Positions 7,834-17,320 are shown, numbered from the stretch's first letter. The stretch: DNA of 64,000 bases from Candidatus Collinsella stercoripullorum (GCA_019117005.1 DXAO01000044.1:62001-126000), one strand, 5' to 3'. The notes: generated from the letters alone by a model not told the origin. Program-made: numbers and translations.

Positions 7834-9006
7834 TCACCCCGCGAGCCCGGTCAGGGCGTCGGCGAAGCGGTCGAGGTCCGCGGGGTCGACGCGGTCGTCG
7901 AACGAGATCCGCAGCGAGCCGAGGGCGCGGTCGCGCGGGATGCCCATGGCGAGCAGGACGTGGCTCGCGTCGAGGCTCCCGCTCGAGCACGCGGAGCCGC
8001 CGGAGACCTCGAACCCCGCGGCGTCGAGCTGCAGGACGAGCTCCTCGGTCTCGTGCCCGCCGACGGTGACCGAGACGATCCCGGGGAGGCGGTCGACGGC
8101 GGCCCAGTCCCCCACCGTCGCCTCGATGGCGGGATGGGAGCACAGCCGCCCGTAGAGGCGGTCGGACAGCGCGGCGAGGCGCTCGCGATCCTCCTCGACG
8201 CCCGGGGCGAGGGCGTCGGCGACGGCGGCGAGGGCGACGGCGGCGCGGACGTCCTGCGTGCCGGCGCGGCGGCCGGCCTCCTGCCCGCCCCCGAGGACCT
8301 GCGGGCGCAGGGGCGTGCGGGAGCGCAGGTACAGGGCCCCGCAGGCGACGGGCCCGCCCACCTTGTGCCCCGCGAGCGAGAGCGCGTCCACCCCGAGGTC
8401 GTCGACGTCGAAGGGAATGTGCAGGTAGCCCTGGATCGCATCGGTATGGAACAGGGCGCCGCGGGCGTGCGCGCGGGCGGCGAGCTCGCGGACGGGCTGG
8501 ACGGCGCCGGTCTCGTTGTTGGCGAGCATGATGGAGACGAGCGCGACGTCGTCTGCGAGCAGCGCCTCGAGCTCGGCGGGGTCGACGGAGCCGCAGCGCC
8601 GGGGGCGCACCGTGTCCACGGTGAAGCCGCGGGCGCGCAGCGACGGGAGGTTGTCGAGGATCGAGTCGTGCTCGATGGCGCTCACGATGACGCGGGTGCG
8701 CCCCCGGTCGCGGCTGCGGGCGCCCTCGGCGAGACCCATCAGCGCGAGATGGTTGGCCTCGGTCCCGCCGCCGGTGAAGACGACCTCGCCGGGGCGCACG
8801 CGGGCACCCAGGCTTCGGGCGACCGAGCGCCGGGCCCCCTCGAGTGCGGTCGCCGCCCGGCGCCCGAGGGTGTGCAGGGAGTTCGGGTTCGCGCCGGCGA
8901 TGGGCGACGCGTCGTAGGCGGCCTGGGCGGCGACCGCCTCGGGCCGCAGCGGCGTGGAGGCGGCGTAGTCGAGGTTCACGGGGATGTCGCGCGGATCGGT
9001 CGCCAT
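7834..9006 (-). CDS. cysteine desulfurase (NifS/IscS family)
   Basis: A 390-residue PLP enzyme that removes sulfur from cysteine as a persulfide for Fe-S clusters or thiolation. Visible are YAASTPLRPE at the N-terminus, the GGGTEANHL cofactor loop, IEHDSIL, HTDAIQGY, the PLP lysine Lys215 in SLAGHKVGG, and the active Cys340 in GGSACSSGSL. The extended loop after that Cys suggests a group I (IscS/NifS) enzyme. No iscU or mnmA neighbour is seen, so the acceptor is unknown. It begins two bases after the rpe stop. Confidence 0.93.
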   Translation of the reverse strand: MATDPRDIPVNLDYAASTPLRPEAVAAQAAYDASPIAGANPNSLHTLGRRAATALEGARRSVARSLGARVRPGEVVFTGGGTEANHLALMGLAEGARSRDRGRTRVIVSAIEHDSILDNLPSLRARGFTVDTVRPRRCGSVDPAELEALLADDVALVSIMLANNETGAVQPVRELAARAHARGALFHTDAIQGYLHIPFDVDDLGVDALSLAGHKVGGPVACGALYLRSRTPLRPQVLGGGQEAGRRAGTQDVRAAVALAAVADALAPGVEEDRERLAALSDRLYGRLCSHPAIEATVGDWAAVDRLPGIVSVTVGGHETEELVLQLDAAGFEVSGGSACSSGSLDASHVLLAMGIPRDRALGSLRISFDDRVDPADLDRFADALTGLAG

Positions 9007-9008
9007 CC

Positions 9009-9695
9009 TCACTCCCCCCGCGCGGCCAGGCCGACGGCGGCGCGGGCGCGCAGCTCGGCGATCATGGCAGCGGGGTCCTCCGCGCGGAAGATCGCGGAGC
9101 CGGCGACGAGCATGTCGGCGCCGGCGCGCGCGAGCGCCTCCGCGTTGGCGGGACCCACGCCGCCGTCGACCTCGATGATCGCGGGGGAGCCGGCCTCGTC
9201 GATGAGGCGGCGCAGCTCGCGGACCTTCCCGTAGGTGGACTCGATGAAGCCCTGCCCGCCGAATCCGGGGTTCACGCTCATGACGAGGACGACGTCGACG
9301 CCGTCGATCGCGTCGGCGACCGCCTGGACGGGCGTGGCGGGGTTCAGCACGACGCCGACGCCCACGCCGCGGCCCCTGAGATCGGAAGCGAGCGCCGGAA
9401 GGTCGCGGACGGCCTCGATGTGCACGGTGATGAGGTCGGCCCCGGCCTCGGCGTACCACAGCGCCGTCTCGTCGGGGTTGGTCACCATCATGTGGACGTC
9501 CAGGGGGACGTCGGTGGCGCGGCTCGCGGCCTCCACGATGGTGGTCCCGTAGGTGAGGTTCGGGACGAAGTGGCCGTCCATGACGTCGATGTGGACGAAG
9601 TCGGCGTCATGTATCGCCTCGAGGTCGCGCCCGAGGTGAAGGAAGTCCGCCGCCAGGATGGAGGGCGAGATCCGGATGTGCTGGGTGTCGGTCAT
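9009..9695 (-). CDS. rpe: ribulose-phosphate 3-epimerase
   Basis: A 228-residue TIM-barrel enzyme that interconverts ribulose-5-phosphate and xylulose-5-phosphate. Motifs: SPSILAADF, HIDVMDGHFVPN with metal-binding His/Asp, HMMVTNP, VMSVNPGFGGQGF and EVDGGVGPAN. Normal length. Co-directional with gpsA upstream and the cysteine desulfurase downstream. Confidence 0.96.
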   Translation of the reverse strand: MTDTQHIRISPSILAADFLHLGRDLEAIHDADFVHIDVMDGHFVPNLTYGTTIVEAASRATDVPLDVHMMVTNPDETALWYAEAGADLITVHIEAVRDLPALASDLRGRGVGVGVVLNPATPVQAVADAIDGVDVVLVMSVNPGFGGQGFIESTYGKVRELRRLIDEAGSPAIIEVDGGVGPANAEALARAGADMLVAGSAIFRAEDPAAMIAELRARAAVGLAARGE

Positions 9696-9707
9696 GCGCG
9701 GGCTCCC

Positions 9708-10715
9708 TTAATCGTCCATGCCGTAGAACTCTTCGGTCGGGAAGCGCTCGATGAGCTCGTTGAAGACGGCGTCCTTGGAGACGCCGCGCCACAGGACGGC
9801 CTCGAGCGCGAAGGTGATGGGCGCGTCGACCCCGAGGGTGCGGGCGAGCTCGGCGACGCTCTTGGCCGCCTGCGCGCCCTCGACGACCATGTGCGTGCGC
9901 GCCTGGTACTCCTCGAGGGTGCCCCCGTTCGCGAGGGCCTCGCCGAAGGTGCGGTTGCGCGAGTGGTGCGAGGTGCAGGTGACGACGAGGTCCCCCATGC
10001 CCGCGAGCCCCATGCAGGTGAGCGCCTGCCCGCCGCGCGCGTGCACGAGGCGGCTGATCTCGGCGATGCCGCGCGTCATGACGAGGGCGAGGGTGTTGTC
10101 GCCGTACCCCATGCCGGCCAGGTAGCCGCAGACGATGGCGATGACGTTCTTCACCGCGCTGCACATCTCGACGCCCACGAGGTCGCTTCCCACGTAGATG
10201 CGGAAGTGGTCGGACAGCAGGACCGACTTGAAGAACTCGGCCACGCGCGCGTCCTGCGCGGCGATGACGGCGGCGGAGAGGCTGCCTCGGCAGACCTCCT
10301 CGGCGTGGTTGGGCCCGGCGAGGACGGCGATGCGGTCGGCGTTGCCGATGCAGTCCTCGACGAGCTCGCTCATGAGGTAGCCGGTGCCCTGCTCGATGCC
10401 CTTGGTGAGGGTGAGCACCGGGACATCCGGCGCGATATGGGGCGCGGCCCCCTCGAGGACCGAGCGCAGGAAGGCGGACGGGACGCCGAGGATGACGCCG
10501 TCGGTGCCCTCGAGGGCCTCGGCGAAGGAATCGGTGGCCCAGACGTTTTCGGGCAGGACGTAGTCGGTCAGGTAGATGGGGTTGCGGTGGCGGGTGTTGA
10601 TGCCCTCGACGGCCTCGCCGCCGAACGACCAGACGCGAACCTCGTCCGCGTGCGCCGCCGCCTGCCCGGCGATGGCGGTGCCCCAGGAGCCTGAACCCAC
10701 GACGGTGACGATCAT
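9708..10715 (-). CDS. gpsA: glycerol-3-phosphate dehydrogenase [NAD(P)+]
   Basis: A 335-residue cytoplasmic enzyme making sn-glycerol-3-phosphate for phospholipids. The Rossmann motif GSGSWGTAIA is at the N-terminus. The catalytic lysine lies in SAVKNVIAI, followed by GYGDNTLALVMTRG and GMAGMGDL-like LAGMGDLVVTCTS. It overlaps plsY, the next enzyme of the same pathway, by four bases (ATGA), which supports coupled expression. Confidence 0.96.
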   Translation of the reverse strand: MIVTVVGSGSWGTAIAGQAAAHADEVRVWSFGGEAVEGINTRHRNPIYLTDYVLPENVWATDSFAEALEGTDGVILGVPSAFLRSVLEGAAPHIAPDVPVLTLTKGIEQGTGYLMSELVEDCIGNADRIAVLAGPNHAEEVCRGSLSAAVIAAQDARVAEFFKSVLLSDHFRIYVGSDLVGVEMCSAVKNVIAIVCGYLAGMGYGDNTLALVMTRGIAEISRLVHARGGQALTCMGLAGMGDLVVTCTSHHSRNRTFGEALANGGTLEEYQARTHMVVEGAQAAKSVAELARTLGVDAPITFALEAVLWRGVSKDAVFNELIERFPTEEFYGMDD

Positions 10716-11422
10716 GCGCGGCCCTCCTTCCCCTCGGCCTTCCCCTTGGAGAAGGACAGCTTGTTCTCGTTGCCCGCACGGAGCTTGGCGATGTTGCCGC
10801 GGTGCGCCCACACGACCGTCCAGCCCAGAAGCGCCCAGATGGCCAGCGAGACGGGCGACATCTGGGGGAAGGCGAGAAAGACGGTGAGGGGCACGACGGC
10901 GGCGGTCGCGATGGACCCCACCGAGACGTACTTGGTGATGGCGACGAGCACGATGAAGATCGCGAGATGGACGACCGCGAGCGGCCAGAAGTAGCCGAAC
11001 AGGATCCCCACGCCGGTGGCGATGCCCTTGCCGCCGTGGAACCTGAGGTAGGGGCTGAAGATATGGCCGTAGAGGCACGCGAGCGCCACGAGCGAGATGA
11101 CCCAGTCCTCGCCGGTGCCGGCGGCGAAGCTGTGCGCCCCGCCCCAGCCGACCGCGGCGATCACCGCGCGCGAGACGTTGATGCACACGACGCCCTTGAG
11201 CACGTCGAACAGCAACGTCACCGCGGCGACCTTGGGGCCCGCGACGCGCAGCGCGTTCGTGGTGCCGATGTTGCCCGAGCCGGACTTGCGGATATCCACA
11301 TGGCCCATGAAGCGGCCCAGGATGAGGCCGAAGGGGATGCCGCAGACCAGATAGGAGCCGATCGCGCAGCAGACGAGCGCGATGACGGCGGGCTGCGGGA
11401 CGGCGACGACTCCGAGGCCCAT
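10712..11422 (-). CDS. plsY: acyl-phosphate:glycerol-3-phosphate acyltransferase
   Basis: A 236-residue membrane protein that puts the first acyl chain on glycerol-3-phosphate. The three PlsY motifs are visible: SGSGNIGTTNALR, then FSPYLRFHGGKGIATG, and the later hydrophobic segments. A charged C-terminal tail extends past the last membrane segment. Start overlaps the der stop as ATGA; stop overlaps the gpsA start. Confidence 0.94.
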   Translation of the reverse strand: MGLGVVAVPQPAVIALVCCAIGSYLVCGIPFGLILGRFMGHVDIRKSGSGNIGTTNALRVAGPKVAAVTLLFDVLKGVVCINVSRAVIAAVGWGGAHSFAAGTGEDWVISLVALACLYGHIFSPYLRFHGGKGIATGVGILFGYFWPLAVVHLAIFIVLVAITKYVSVGSIATAAVVPLTVFLAFPQMSPVSLAIWALLGWTVVWAHRGNIAKLRAGNENKLSFSKGKAEGKEGRA

Positions 11423-12765
11423 CACTTCTCCCCCTTCGCGTCGCGCTGCTCCTTCTTGCGGAAGCGCAGGCGGATGGGCGTGCCGGAGAAGCCGAAGGCC
11501 TCGCGCATGCGGTTCTCGATGTAGCGGCGGTAGGAGTCGCTCACGAGGTCGGTGTGGTTCACGAAGAAGGTGAAGGTGGGGGGCTCGGTCCCGGTCTGGG
11601 TGACGTAGTGCATGCGCAGGCGGCGCTTGCCGTCGACGACCGTGTGGCCGAACTCGCGCATCTCGGTGAGCAGGCGGTTCAGGCTCGAGGTGGACACGCG
11701 CGCGGAGCGGGCGGCGGCCGCGGCGTCGGCGAGCGCCCAGATCTTCTCGACCGAGCGGCCGGTGAGCGCCGAGATGCGCAGGACGCTCGCCCAGGGAGCC
11801 AGGGTGAGGCGGCGCGCGACGGACTCCATCACGTGCTCGCGCGCGTTGTCGTCGGGCAGCAGGTCCCATTTGTTGAGCAGCACCACGAGGGCGCATCCGC
11901 GCTCGATGGCGAGGTTGGCGACCTTCTGGTCCTGCTCGGTCATGCCGACGCTCGCGTCGACGACGAGCAGCGCGACGTCGGCGCGGTCGATGGCGCGCAG
12001 GCCGCGCACCATCGAGTAGTACTCGATGTTCTCGTAGACCGTGCTCTTCTTGCGGATGCCGGCCGTGTCGACCATGCGGTAGAGGCGCCCGGCATGCTCC
12101 ACGAGCGTGTCGATGGCGTCGCGCGTGGTGCCCGCGACGTCCGAGACGATGGAGCGCTCGGAGCCGATCATCTTGTTGAACAGCGAGGACTTGCCGGCGT
12201 TCGGGCGTCCGATGATGGCGATGGACAGGGCGCCGTCATCGGGGCCCTCCTCCTCGGCGTCCTCGTCGGGGAACAGCGCCACGACCTCGTCGAGCAGGTC
12301 GCCGGTGCCGTGGCCGTGCAGCGCGGAGACGGGCAGCGGGTCGCCCACGCCCAGGGAGTAGAACTCCCAGAGGCGCTCCTCCTCGCGGTCGGGGTTGTCG
12401 AGCTTGTTCACGAGCAGGAAGACCGGCTTGCGCACGCGCTTGAGCATGCGCGCGACGCTCTCGTCCTCCTCGGTGATGCCGGTGGTGCCGTCCACGACGA
12501 ACAGCACGGCGCAGGCCTCCTCGGCCGCGGCGAGCGCCTGGTCGCGGATGGGGGCGGAGAACACGTCCTCGCTCTTGAGCGGCTCGATGCCGCCGGTGTC
12601 GACGAGGGTGAACTCCCGCCCGTTCCATTCGGCGTCGTGGTACGAGCGGTCGCGCGTGACGCCGCGGCTCTCGTGGACGATGGCGTCCGAGGTCTGTGCT
12701 ATGCGGTTGACGAGCGTCGACTTCCCGACGTTGGGGCGTCCGACGACGGCGACGATAGGTTTCAT
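11422..12765 (-). CDS. der: ribosome biogenesis GTPase Der
   Basis: A 447-residue protein with two tandem GTPase domains and a C-terminal KH-like domain, as in EngA/Der, which is needed for 50S subunit maturation. P-loops are GRPNVGKST (9-17) and GRPNAGKSS (186-194); DTGGI and DTAGI switch motifs and two NKxD motifs (NKLD, NKWD) are present. The family's usual context next to plsY-gpsA is conserved. Confidence 0.97.
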   Translation of the reverse strand: MKPIVAVVGRPNVGKSTLVNRIAQTSDAIVHESRGVTRDRSYHDAEWNGREFTLVDTGGIEPLKSEDVFSAPIRDQALAAAEEACAVLFVVDGTTGITEEDESVARMLKRVRKPVFLLVNKLDNPDREEERLWEFYSLGVGDPLPVSALHGHGTGDLLDEVVALFPDEDAEEEGPDDGALSIAIIGRPNAGKSSLFNKMIGSERSIVSDVAGTTRDAIDTLVEHAGRLYRMVDTAGIRKKSTVYENIEYYSMVRGLRAIDRADVALLVVDASVGMTEQDQKVANLAIERGCALVVLLNKWDLLPDDNAREHVMESVARRLTLAPWASVLRISALTGRSVEKIWALADAAAAARSARVSTSSLNRLLTEMREFGHTVVDGKRRLRMHYVTQTGTEPPTFTFFVNHTDLVSDSYRRYIENRMREAFGFSGTPIRLRFRKKEQRDAKGEK

Positions 12766-12801
12766 GTGCGCTGCTCCTTGACGCGTGTACGGTTCGCGGG
12801 C

Positions 12802-14223
12802 TCAGCCGAGGGCGAGCTCGCGCTCGAGGGTTCGGGCGAGCTCGTAGGGCATGGTCGAGGCGACGAGGGTCCTCGCGCCGCGGCCGTCGAGCTCGCGCGT
12901 GATGTCATCTTGATGATACCCGTCGAGCGTGCGCCCGTCGGCATTGAAGATGACGTTGGGGACAATCAGCATAACGCCGGTAAGGTCGGCTGCGAGCTGC
13001 CCGAGGAGGTCGACGCCGCAGATGAGCCCGGTGACGTTGACGTTGCCCCCGAAGAACCGGTTCGCGACGGCGATCACCTCCCCGTCCAGACCGTCCGGCC
13101 CGACGAGCCGGCGCACGGTGTCCGCGGCGCCCTCCCCCGAGACGACGGCGAGGCGCAGCCCGGCGCGCGCGAGCGCGGCGGAGATGTCCGCGAGGCGTCC
13201 CCCCTCGGCGCGCAGCGCCGCGGTGTCGTCGAGGTAGCTCCTGATCATGCCGATCCCGTCGTAGTACTGGGGGTACCCGTCGTACTCCTCGGCGGGCGGC
13301 ACCGGCAGCCGCGCGTCGAGGTAGAACTCGTCGGAGAGCTGGAAGACCGCGCGCCCGCACCGCTCGCGGGCCCGCTCGCGGTAGGGGCGGACCTGCTCGA
13401 TGACGGCGCGCGCTGCGGCGGGGTCGTCCGAGTAGGACCGCTCGAAGCGGCGCTGGTGGGCGGTGAACCCGAGCGGGACGATCCCCATGCTCGTGATGGC
13501 GGGGTTGGCCTCGGCGAAGGCGAGGGTGCGGTCGAGCTCCTCCCCGTCGTTGACGCCCGGGCACAGGACGATCTGGGCGTGGATCTCGATGCCCGCCTCC
13601 ATGAGGCGGCCGAGGACCTCCATGCCCCGCGCGGCGTTGGCCCCCATGAGGCGGCGGCGGACCTCCGGGGTGACCGCGTGCAGCGACACGTTCATGGGAG
13701 ACAGGTGCCGGCGCACGGCGTCGGCGACGTCCTCGTCGTCCATATTGGTGAGCGTGACGAAGTTGCCCTGCAAAAACGAGAGGCGGTAGTCGTCGTCGCG
13801 CAGGTACAGGGAGCGGCGCATCCCCTTCGGCAGCATGGTCATGAAGCAGAACGCGCAGGCGTTCACGCAGGTCCGCATGCCGTCGAACACGGCGCCGTCG
13901 AACTCGACGCCCCAGTCCTCCCCCGGCATCCGCTCGAGCTCGGCTGCGGCGACGGTCCCGTCGCGCGGGTCGAGGACCTCGAGCTCGGCGTACTCGTCGG
14001 CGGACTCCCACAGCCAGACGACCATGTCGGTGAGCGCCTCGCCGTTGACCGCGAGGACGCGCATCCCGGGCTCCAGGCCCGCATCGTAGGCGGGAGAGTC
14101 GGGGCGCACGGCGGTGACGAGGGCGCCCGAGGCGTCCGGATGGGTGCTCGGGGCGTAGTCCGCGGCGGCGCGCGCGTAGGCGGGGACGGACGCCTGGGGG
14201 GCGGCGGTGCTATCGGGTGCCAT
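12802..14223 (-). CDS. DUF512 family radical SAM protein with PDZ domain
   Basis: A 473-residue protein. Residues about 33-75 form a PDZ-like module (GLEPGMRVLAVNGE). A radical-SAM Fe-S motif follows as CVNACAFCF (Cx3Cx2C), then a TIM-like core with QGNFVTLTN, and the C-terminal DUF512 region. This architecture belongs to TIGR03279, a widespread family of unknown function in Gram-positive bacteria and cyanobacteria, often next to der. Expected to bind a 4Fe-4S cluster and cleave S-adenosylmethionine. Its substrate is not known. It overlaps ispH by 14 bases. Confidence 0.9.
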   Translation of the reverse strand: MAPDSTAAPQASVPAYARAAADYAPSTHPDASGALVTAVRPDSPAYDAGLEPGMRVLAVNGEALTDMVVWLWESADEYAELEVLDPRDGTVAAAELERMPGEDWGVEFDGAVFDGMRTCVNACAFCFMTMLPKGMRRSLYLRDDDYRLSFLQGNFVTLTNMDDEDVADAVRRHLSPMNVSLHAVTPEVRRRLMGANAARGMEVLGRLMEAGIEIHAQIVLCPGVNDGEELDRTLAFAEANPAITSMGIVPLGFTAHQRRFERSYSDDPAAARAVIEQVRPYRERARERCGRAVFQLSDEFYLDARLPVPPAEEYDGYPQYYDGIGMIRSYLDDTAALRAEGGRLADISAALARAGLRLAVVSGEGAADTVRRLVGPDGLDGEVIAVANRFFGGNVNVTGLICGVDLLGQLAADLTGVMLIVPNVIFNADGRTLDGYHQDDITRELDGRGARTLVASTMPYELARTLERELALG

Positions 14224-15073
14224 CTGACGCCCCCGAGAGCCGCTCGATGGCCGCGACGGCCCGCTCGATATGCGCGGCCGGCGTCGAGGCGCCCGCCGTC
14301 ACGCCGATCAGCGCCGCGTCCGTGAACCACGCGGCGCGAAGCTCGTCCGCGGACTCGATGTGATGGGTCGCGGTTCCGCTCTCGGCGCAGATCTGGGCGA
14401 GCCGGCGGGTGTTGCCCGAGTTCCTGCCCCCCACGACGACCATGACGTCGGCGCGCGCGGCGAGCTCGCGGGCGGCCGCCTGGCGCTCCTGGGTGGCGCT
14501 GCAGATGGTGTTGACGACGTGGACCTCGTCCGCGCGGCGGAGGAGCTCGGCGACGACGCCGTCGAGGGCGTCGAGGGTCTGGGTGGTCTGGACCACCACG
14601 CCGACCCGGCGCTCGAGCTCGATGCCGTCGAGGTCCTCGGGGCGCGACACGACGCGCGCACGCCCGTCGGCGTGGCCCATGATGCCCTCGACCTCGGGGT
14701 GGCCCCCCTCGCCCACGACGATGAGCTGGAAGCCCTGGGCGACGAGGCGCTCGGCGGCGGCGTGCACGCGCTTGACGTAGGGGCAGGTGGCGTCGATCAC
14801 GGACAGGCCGCGCGCCCGGGCGTCCTCGATGACCTCGGGTACCACGCCGTGGGCCCGTATCACGACGGAGCCCGCGTCGGCGCCGTCCAGGCTCTCGGCG
14901 AGCGTCACGCCGCGCTCGGCGAGCTCCGCGACGACGAGCGGGTTGTGGATGAGCGGCCCGAGCGTCCGCACCGGCGCCGGCGCGGTGCCGGCGGCCTTCT
15001 CGGCGAGGCCGAGCGCGCGCTCGACCCCGTAGCAGACGCCCGCATGCGCCGCGACCTCGATCCGGGGCGCCAT
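14210..15073 (-). CDS. ispH: 4-hydroxy-3-methylbut-2-enyl diphosphate reductase
   Basis: A 287-residue 4Fe-4S enzyme giving IPP and DMAPP in the last step of the MEP pathway. The three cluster cysteines are Cys14 (AGVCYGVERA), Cys97 (DATCPYV) and Cys191 (NTICSATQ). The catalytic Glu127 lies in GHPEVEG, and RAHGV and SGNT motifs are present. Length is typical for a stand-alone IspH. Starts one base into the plsC stop. With dxr and ispG in this window, it shows that isoprenoids are made by the MEP route. Confidence 0.96.
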   Translation of the reverse strand: MAPRIEVAAHAGVCYGVERALGLAEKAAGTAPAPVRTLGPLIHNPLVVAELAERGVTLAESLDGADAGSVVIRAHGVVPEVIEDARARGLSVIDATCPYVKRVHAAAERLVAQGFQLIVVGEGGHPEVEGIMGHADGRARVVSRPEDLDGIELERRVGVVVQTTQTLDALDGVVAELLRRADEVHVVNTICSATQERQAAARELAARADVMVVVGGRNSGNTRRLAQICAESGTATHHIESADELRAAWFTDAALIGVTAGASTPAAHIERAVAAIERLSGASDGTR

Positions 15074-15801
15074 CAGCGCCTCCCGGGGTGCTCGGCGCGC
15101 AGCTCGTCGCGCAGCGCGTACATGCGGCGGACGGCCTCGCGCTCGACCCATTCGGTGCGCTCGCGGCGCTTGAGGTCGGCGGGCGCGTCGGCGAGCGAGA
15201 GCTCGGCGGAGGCGCGCATCCAGCAGCGCACGGGGCGCATCAGGTGCTTGCCGTTCGGGGTGATGTCGCGGAAGCCGCAGACGGCCATGGGGACGACGGG
15301 TGCCTTCGCCATCTGGGCGATGATGGCGAAGCCGCCGTGGACCTCCACCGGCTGGTCGTCGGTGCGGATGCGGGTCCCCTCCGGGAAGATGAGGATGTCC
15401 TCGCCGCGCTGCAGGGCGCGGCTCGCGCGGCGCAGCGACTTCATGTCGGCGGTCCCGCGGTCCACCGGGATGCCGCCCACGCGCGCGAAGAACCAGCGCA
15501 CGATACCCGAGTCGTTGAACTCGGATTTGAAGATGGGACGCATACGGCGCCCGTGGCGCCAGAACCACGTCACGATGGCGACGACCTCGGCCATGGAGGT
15601 GTGGTTGCAGATGTAGACGGCGCCGCGGTCCTTTCGGCCGATCTTCAGGTCGTCGGCCCCCTGCATGGGGCAGCGCCACATGACCTGGGAGAACGCGTAG
15701 AGGATCGCGAGGATGACGGCGTAGCCGCCGCGCATGGGCAGCGGGTAGTCGCGCATGGCGTTGTCGTAGTAGTCCTCGAGCTTGTACGAGAAGAGCTTCA
15801 C
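15073..15801 (-). CDS. plsC: 1-acyl-sn-glycerol-3-phosphate acyltransferase (PlsC-like)
   Basis: A 242-residue membrane-associated acyltransferase expected to make phosphatidic acid from lysophosphatidic acid. Motif II-like GGIPVDR and motif III FPEGTR (139-144) are intact. The catalytic HX4D motif instead reads NHTSMAE, with Glu72 at the invariant Asp position after His67. Glutamate may still serve, or specificity may differ. GTG start with a strong AGGAGG. It sits between cmk and ispH, as in other Coriobacteriia and Clostridia. Other PLSC-family acyltransferase roles are possible. Confidence 0.85.
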   Translation of the reverse strand: MKLFSYKLEDYYDNAMRDYPLPMRGGYAVILAILYAFSQVMWRCPMQGADDLKIGRKDRGAVYICNHTSMAEVVAIVTWFWRHGRRMRPIFKSEFNDSGIVRWFFARVGGIPVDRGTADMKSLRRASRALQRGEDILIFPEGTRIRTDDQPVEVHGGFAIIAQMAKAPVVPMAVCGFRDITPNGKHLMRPVRCWMRASAELSLADAPADLKRRERTEWVEREAVRRMYALRDELRAEHPGRR

Positions 15802-15806
15802 GGGCC

Positions 15807-16484
15807 CTACCTCCTGTCCTCGGCGAGGCTTGCGATCATGTCGACGATCTCGTCGACGGTGTGGGACGTCGAGTCGATGCGCACGGCGTCGTCGGCGGCC
15901 CGCAGCGGCGCCTCGGCGCGGCTCGCGTCCAGGCGGTCGCGCCGCACGAGGTCGGCGAGGGTGGACTCGATCTCGGCGGAGAGCGCGGGGTCGTCCGCGG
16001 CGGCGCCGGGATGGCGCTGCAGCACGCGCCTGCGGGCGCGCACGGCGGGGTCGGCGGTCAGGAAGACCTTGAGCCCGGCGTCGGGGAAGACCACGGTGCC
16101 GATGTCGCGCCCCTCGGCGACGACGTCGCGGCCGACGGCGAAGGCGCGCTGGCAGGCGAGCAGCGCCCGGCGGACGCCCGGGTAGGCGGACACCTTGGAG
16201 ACGATGCGGTCGGTGGCCGGGGTGCGGATCTCCCGGGTCACGTCGGCGCCGTCCGCGAGCACACGGGGTGCGCCCCCGGCGTCGTCGAAGGCGATGTCGA
16301 GCGCGCGGGCGACATCGACGACGGACTCCTCGTCGTCAAGGTCGACGCCGCGCGCACTCGACACGTAGGCGACCGTGCGGTACATGGCGCCGGTGTCGAG
16401 CTTCGAGTAGCCGAACCGCTCGGCGAGCAGGTCGGCGATGGTGGATTTGCCCGAGCCCGCGGGCCCGTCGATGGCGATGATCAT
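15807..16484 (-). CDS. cmk: cytidylate kinase
   Basis: A 225-residue nucleoside monophosphate kinase that phosphorylates CMP and dCMP. P-loop GPAGSGKST (7-15) is followed by KLDTGAMYR, AEGRDIGTVVFP and a lid with RARRR. The insert typical of the bacterial CMP kinase is present. It overlaps rluB by four bases upstream and lies five bases before plsC. Confidence 0.96.
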   Translation of the reverse strand: MIIAIDGPAGSGKSTIADLLAERFGYSKLDTGAMYRTVAYVSSARGVDLDDEESVVDVARALDIAFDDAGGAPRVLADGADVTREIRTPATDRIVSKVSAYPGVRRALLACQRAFAVGRDVVAEGRDIGTVVFPDAGLKVFLTADPAVRARRRVLQRHPGAAADDPALSAEIESTLADLVRRDRLDASRAEAPLRAADDAVRIDSTSHTVDEIVDMIASLAEDRR

Positions 16485-17320
16485 GGGCGGTCCTTTCCTG
16501 GGACGGTCCGTTCGGTGCGTCCGGAGCCGGAGGCGAGCGCCCGCCGCTCCTCATCGGTGAGCAGGCGCCACGCCCCCTGTTCGACCCCGGTGAGCCGAAG
16601 CGGGCCGAAACGGGAGCGGTGCAGGGCCACGACGGGGTGGCCGATCCTGCCGAGCATGCGCTTCACCTGGTTCTTGCGGCCCTCGTGGATCACGACCTCG
16701 ACGGCGGAGGCGCCGTGCGGGATCCCCCGGGCGGCGACGGGCGCGGCCTCGCGCGCGCCGAGCAGGCGGCAGCGCGCAGGCTGGCAGGGGCCGTCGTCGA
16801 GCTCGATGCCGCGGCGCAGGGGCTCGAGCTCCGCGTCGGCGACGCGTCCGTCCACGAGCGCGAGATAGGTCTTGTAGACGTGGCGCGAGGGGTGCAGCAG
16901 GTCCTGGGCGAGGTCGCCGTCGGTGGTGAACAGCAGCAGGCCGGTCGTGTCGCGGTCGAGCCTCCCGACGGGGAACAGGCCCGGGAAGCGGTCGGTGGGC
17001 ACGAGGTCCGCCACGCACGGCCTGCCCTGGGGGTCGCGCATGGTCGTGACGTACCCGGCGGGCTTGTTCAGGACGAGGTGCACGGCGGTCCCGCCCGGGC
17101 GGACGGGGGCGCCGTCGACGGTCACGGTGTCGCGCGCGGGATCGACCTTGGTGCCGAGCTGGGTGACGACGACGCCGTTGACGGCGACGCGCCCGGCGGT
17201 CATGAGGTCCTCCGACCCGCGGCGCGAGGCGACGCCGGCACGGGCGAGGAAGCGCTGCAGGCGCATGGGGACGATGAGTTCCCCGGTTGCGGGGTCGCGC
17301 GGGGGCATGGGGTCACTCAT
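16481..17320 (-). CDS. 23S rRNA pseudouridine synthase, RluB/RsuA family
   Basis: A 279-residue RNA-modifying enzyme. An N-terminal S4 RNA-binding domain (MRLQRFLARAGVASRRG at about 19-35) precedes the catalytic domain with GRLDRDTTGLLLFTTDG, whose Asp attacks uridine. The chosen ATG (17320) gives 18 extra N-terminal residues; a start at the MRLQ methionine is possible. Overlaps scpB by eight bases, the standard scpA-scpB-rluB order. Confidence 0.92.
   Translation of the reverse strand: MSDPMPPRDPATGELIVPMRLQRFLARAGVASRRGSEDLMTAGRVAVNGVVVTQLGTKVDPARDTVTVDGAPVRPGGTAVHLVLNKPAGYVTTMRDPQGRPCVADLVPTDRFPGLFPVGRLDRDTTGLLLFTTDGDLAQDLLHPSRHVYKTYLALVDGRVADAELEPLRRGIELDDGPCQPARCRLLGAREAAPVAARGIPHGASAVEVVIHEGRKNQVKRMLGRIGHPVVALHRSRFGPLRLTGVEQGAWRLLTDEERRALASGSGRTERTVPGKDRP

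Noticed and set aside
11554-14325. A 923-codon open frame on the plus strand
   Set aside because: Antisense to der and the DUF512 radical SAM gene, which have intact catalytic motifs.
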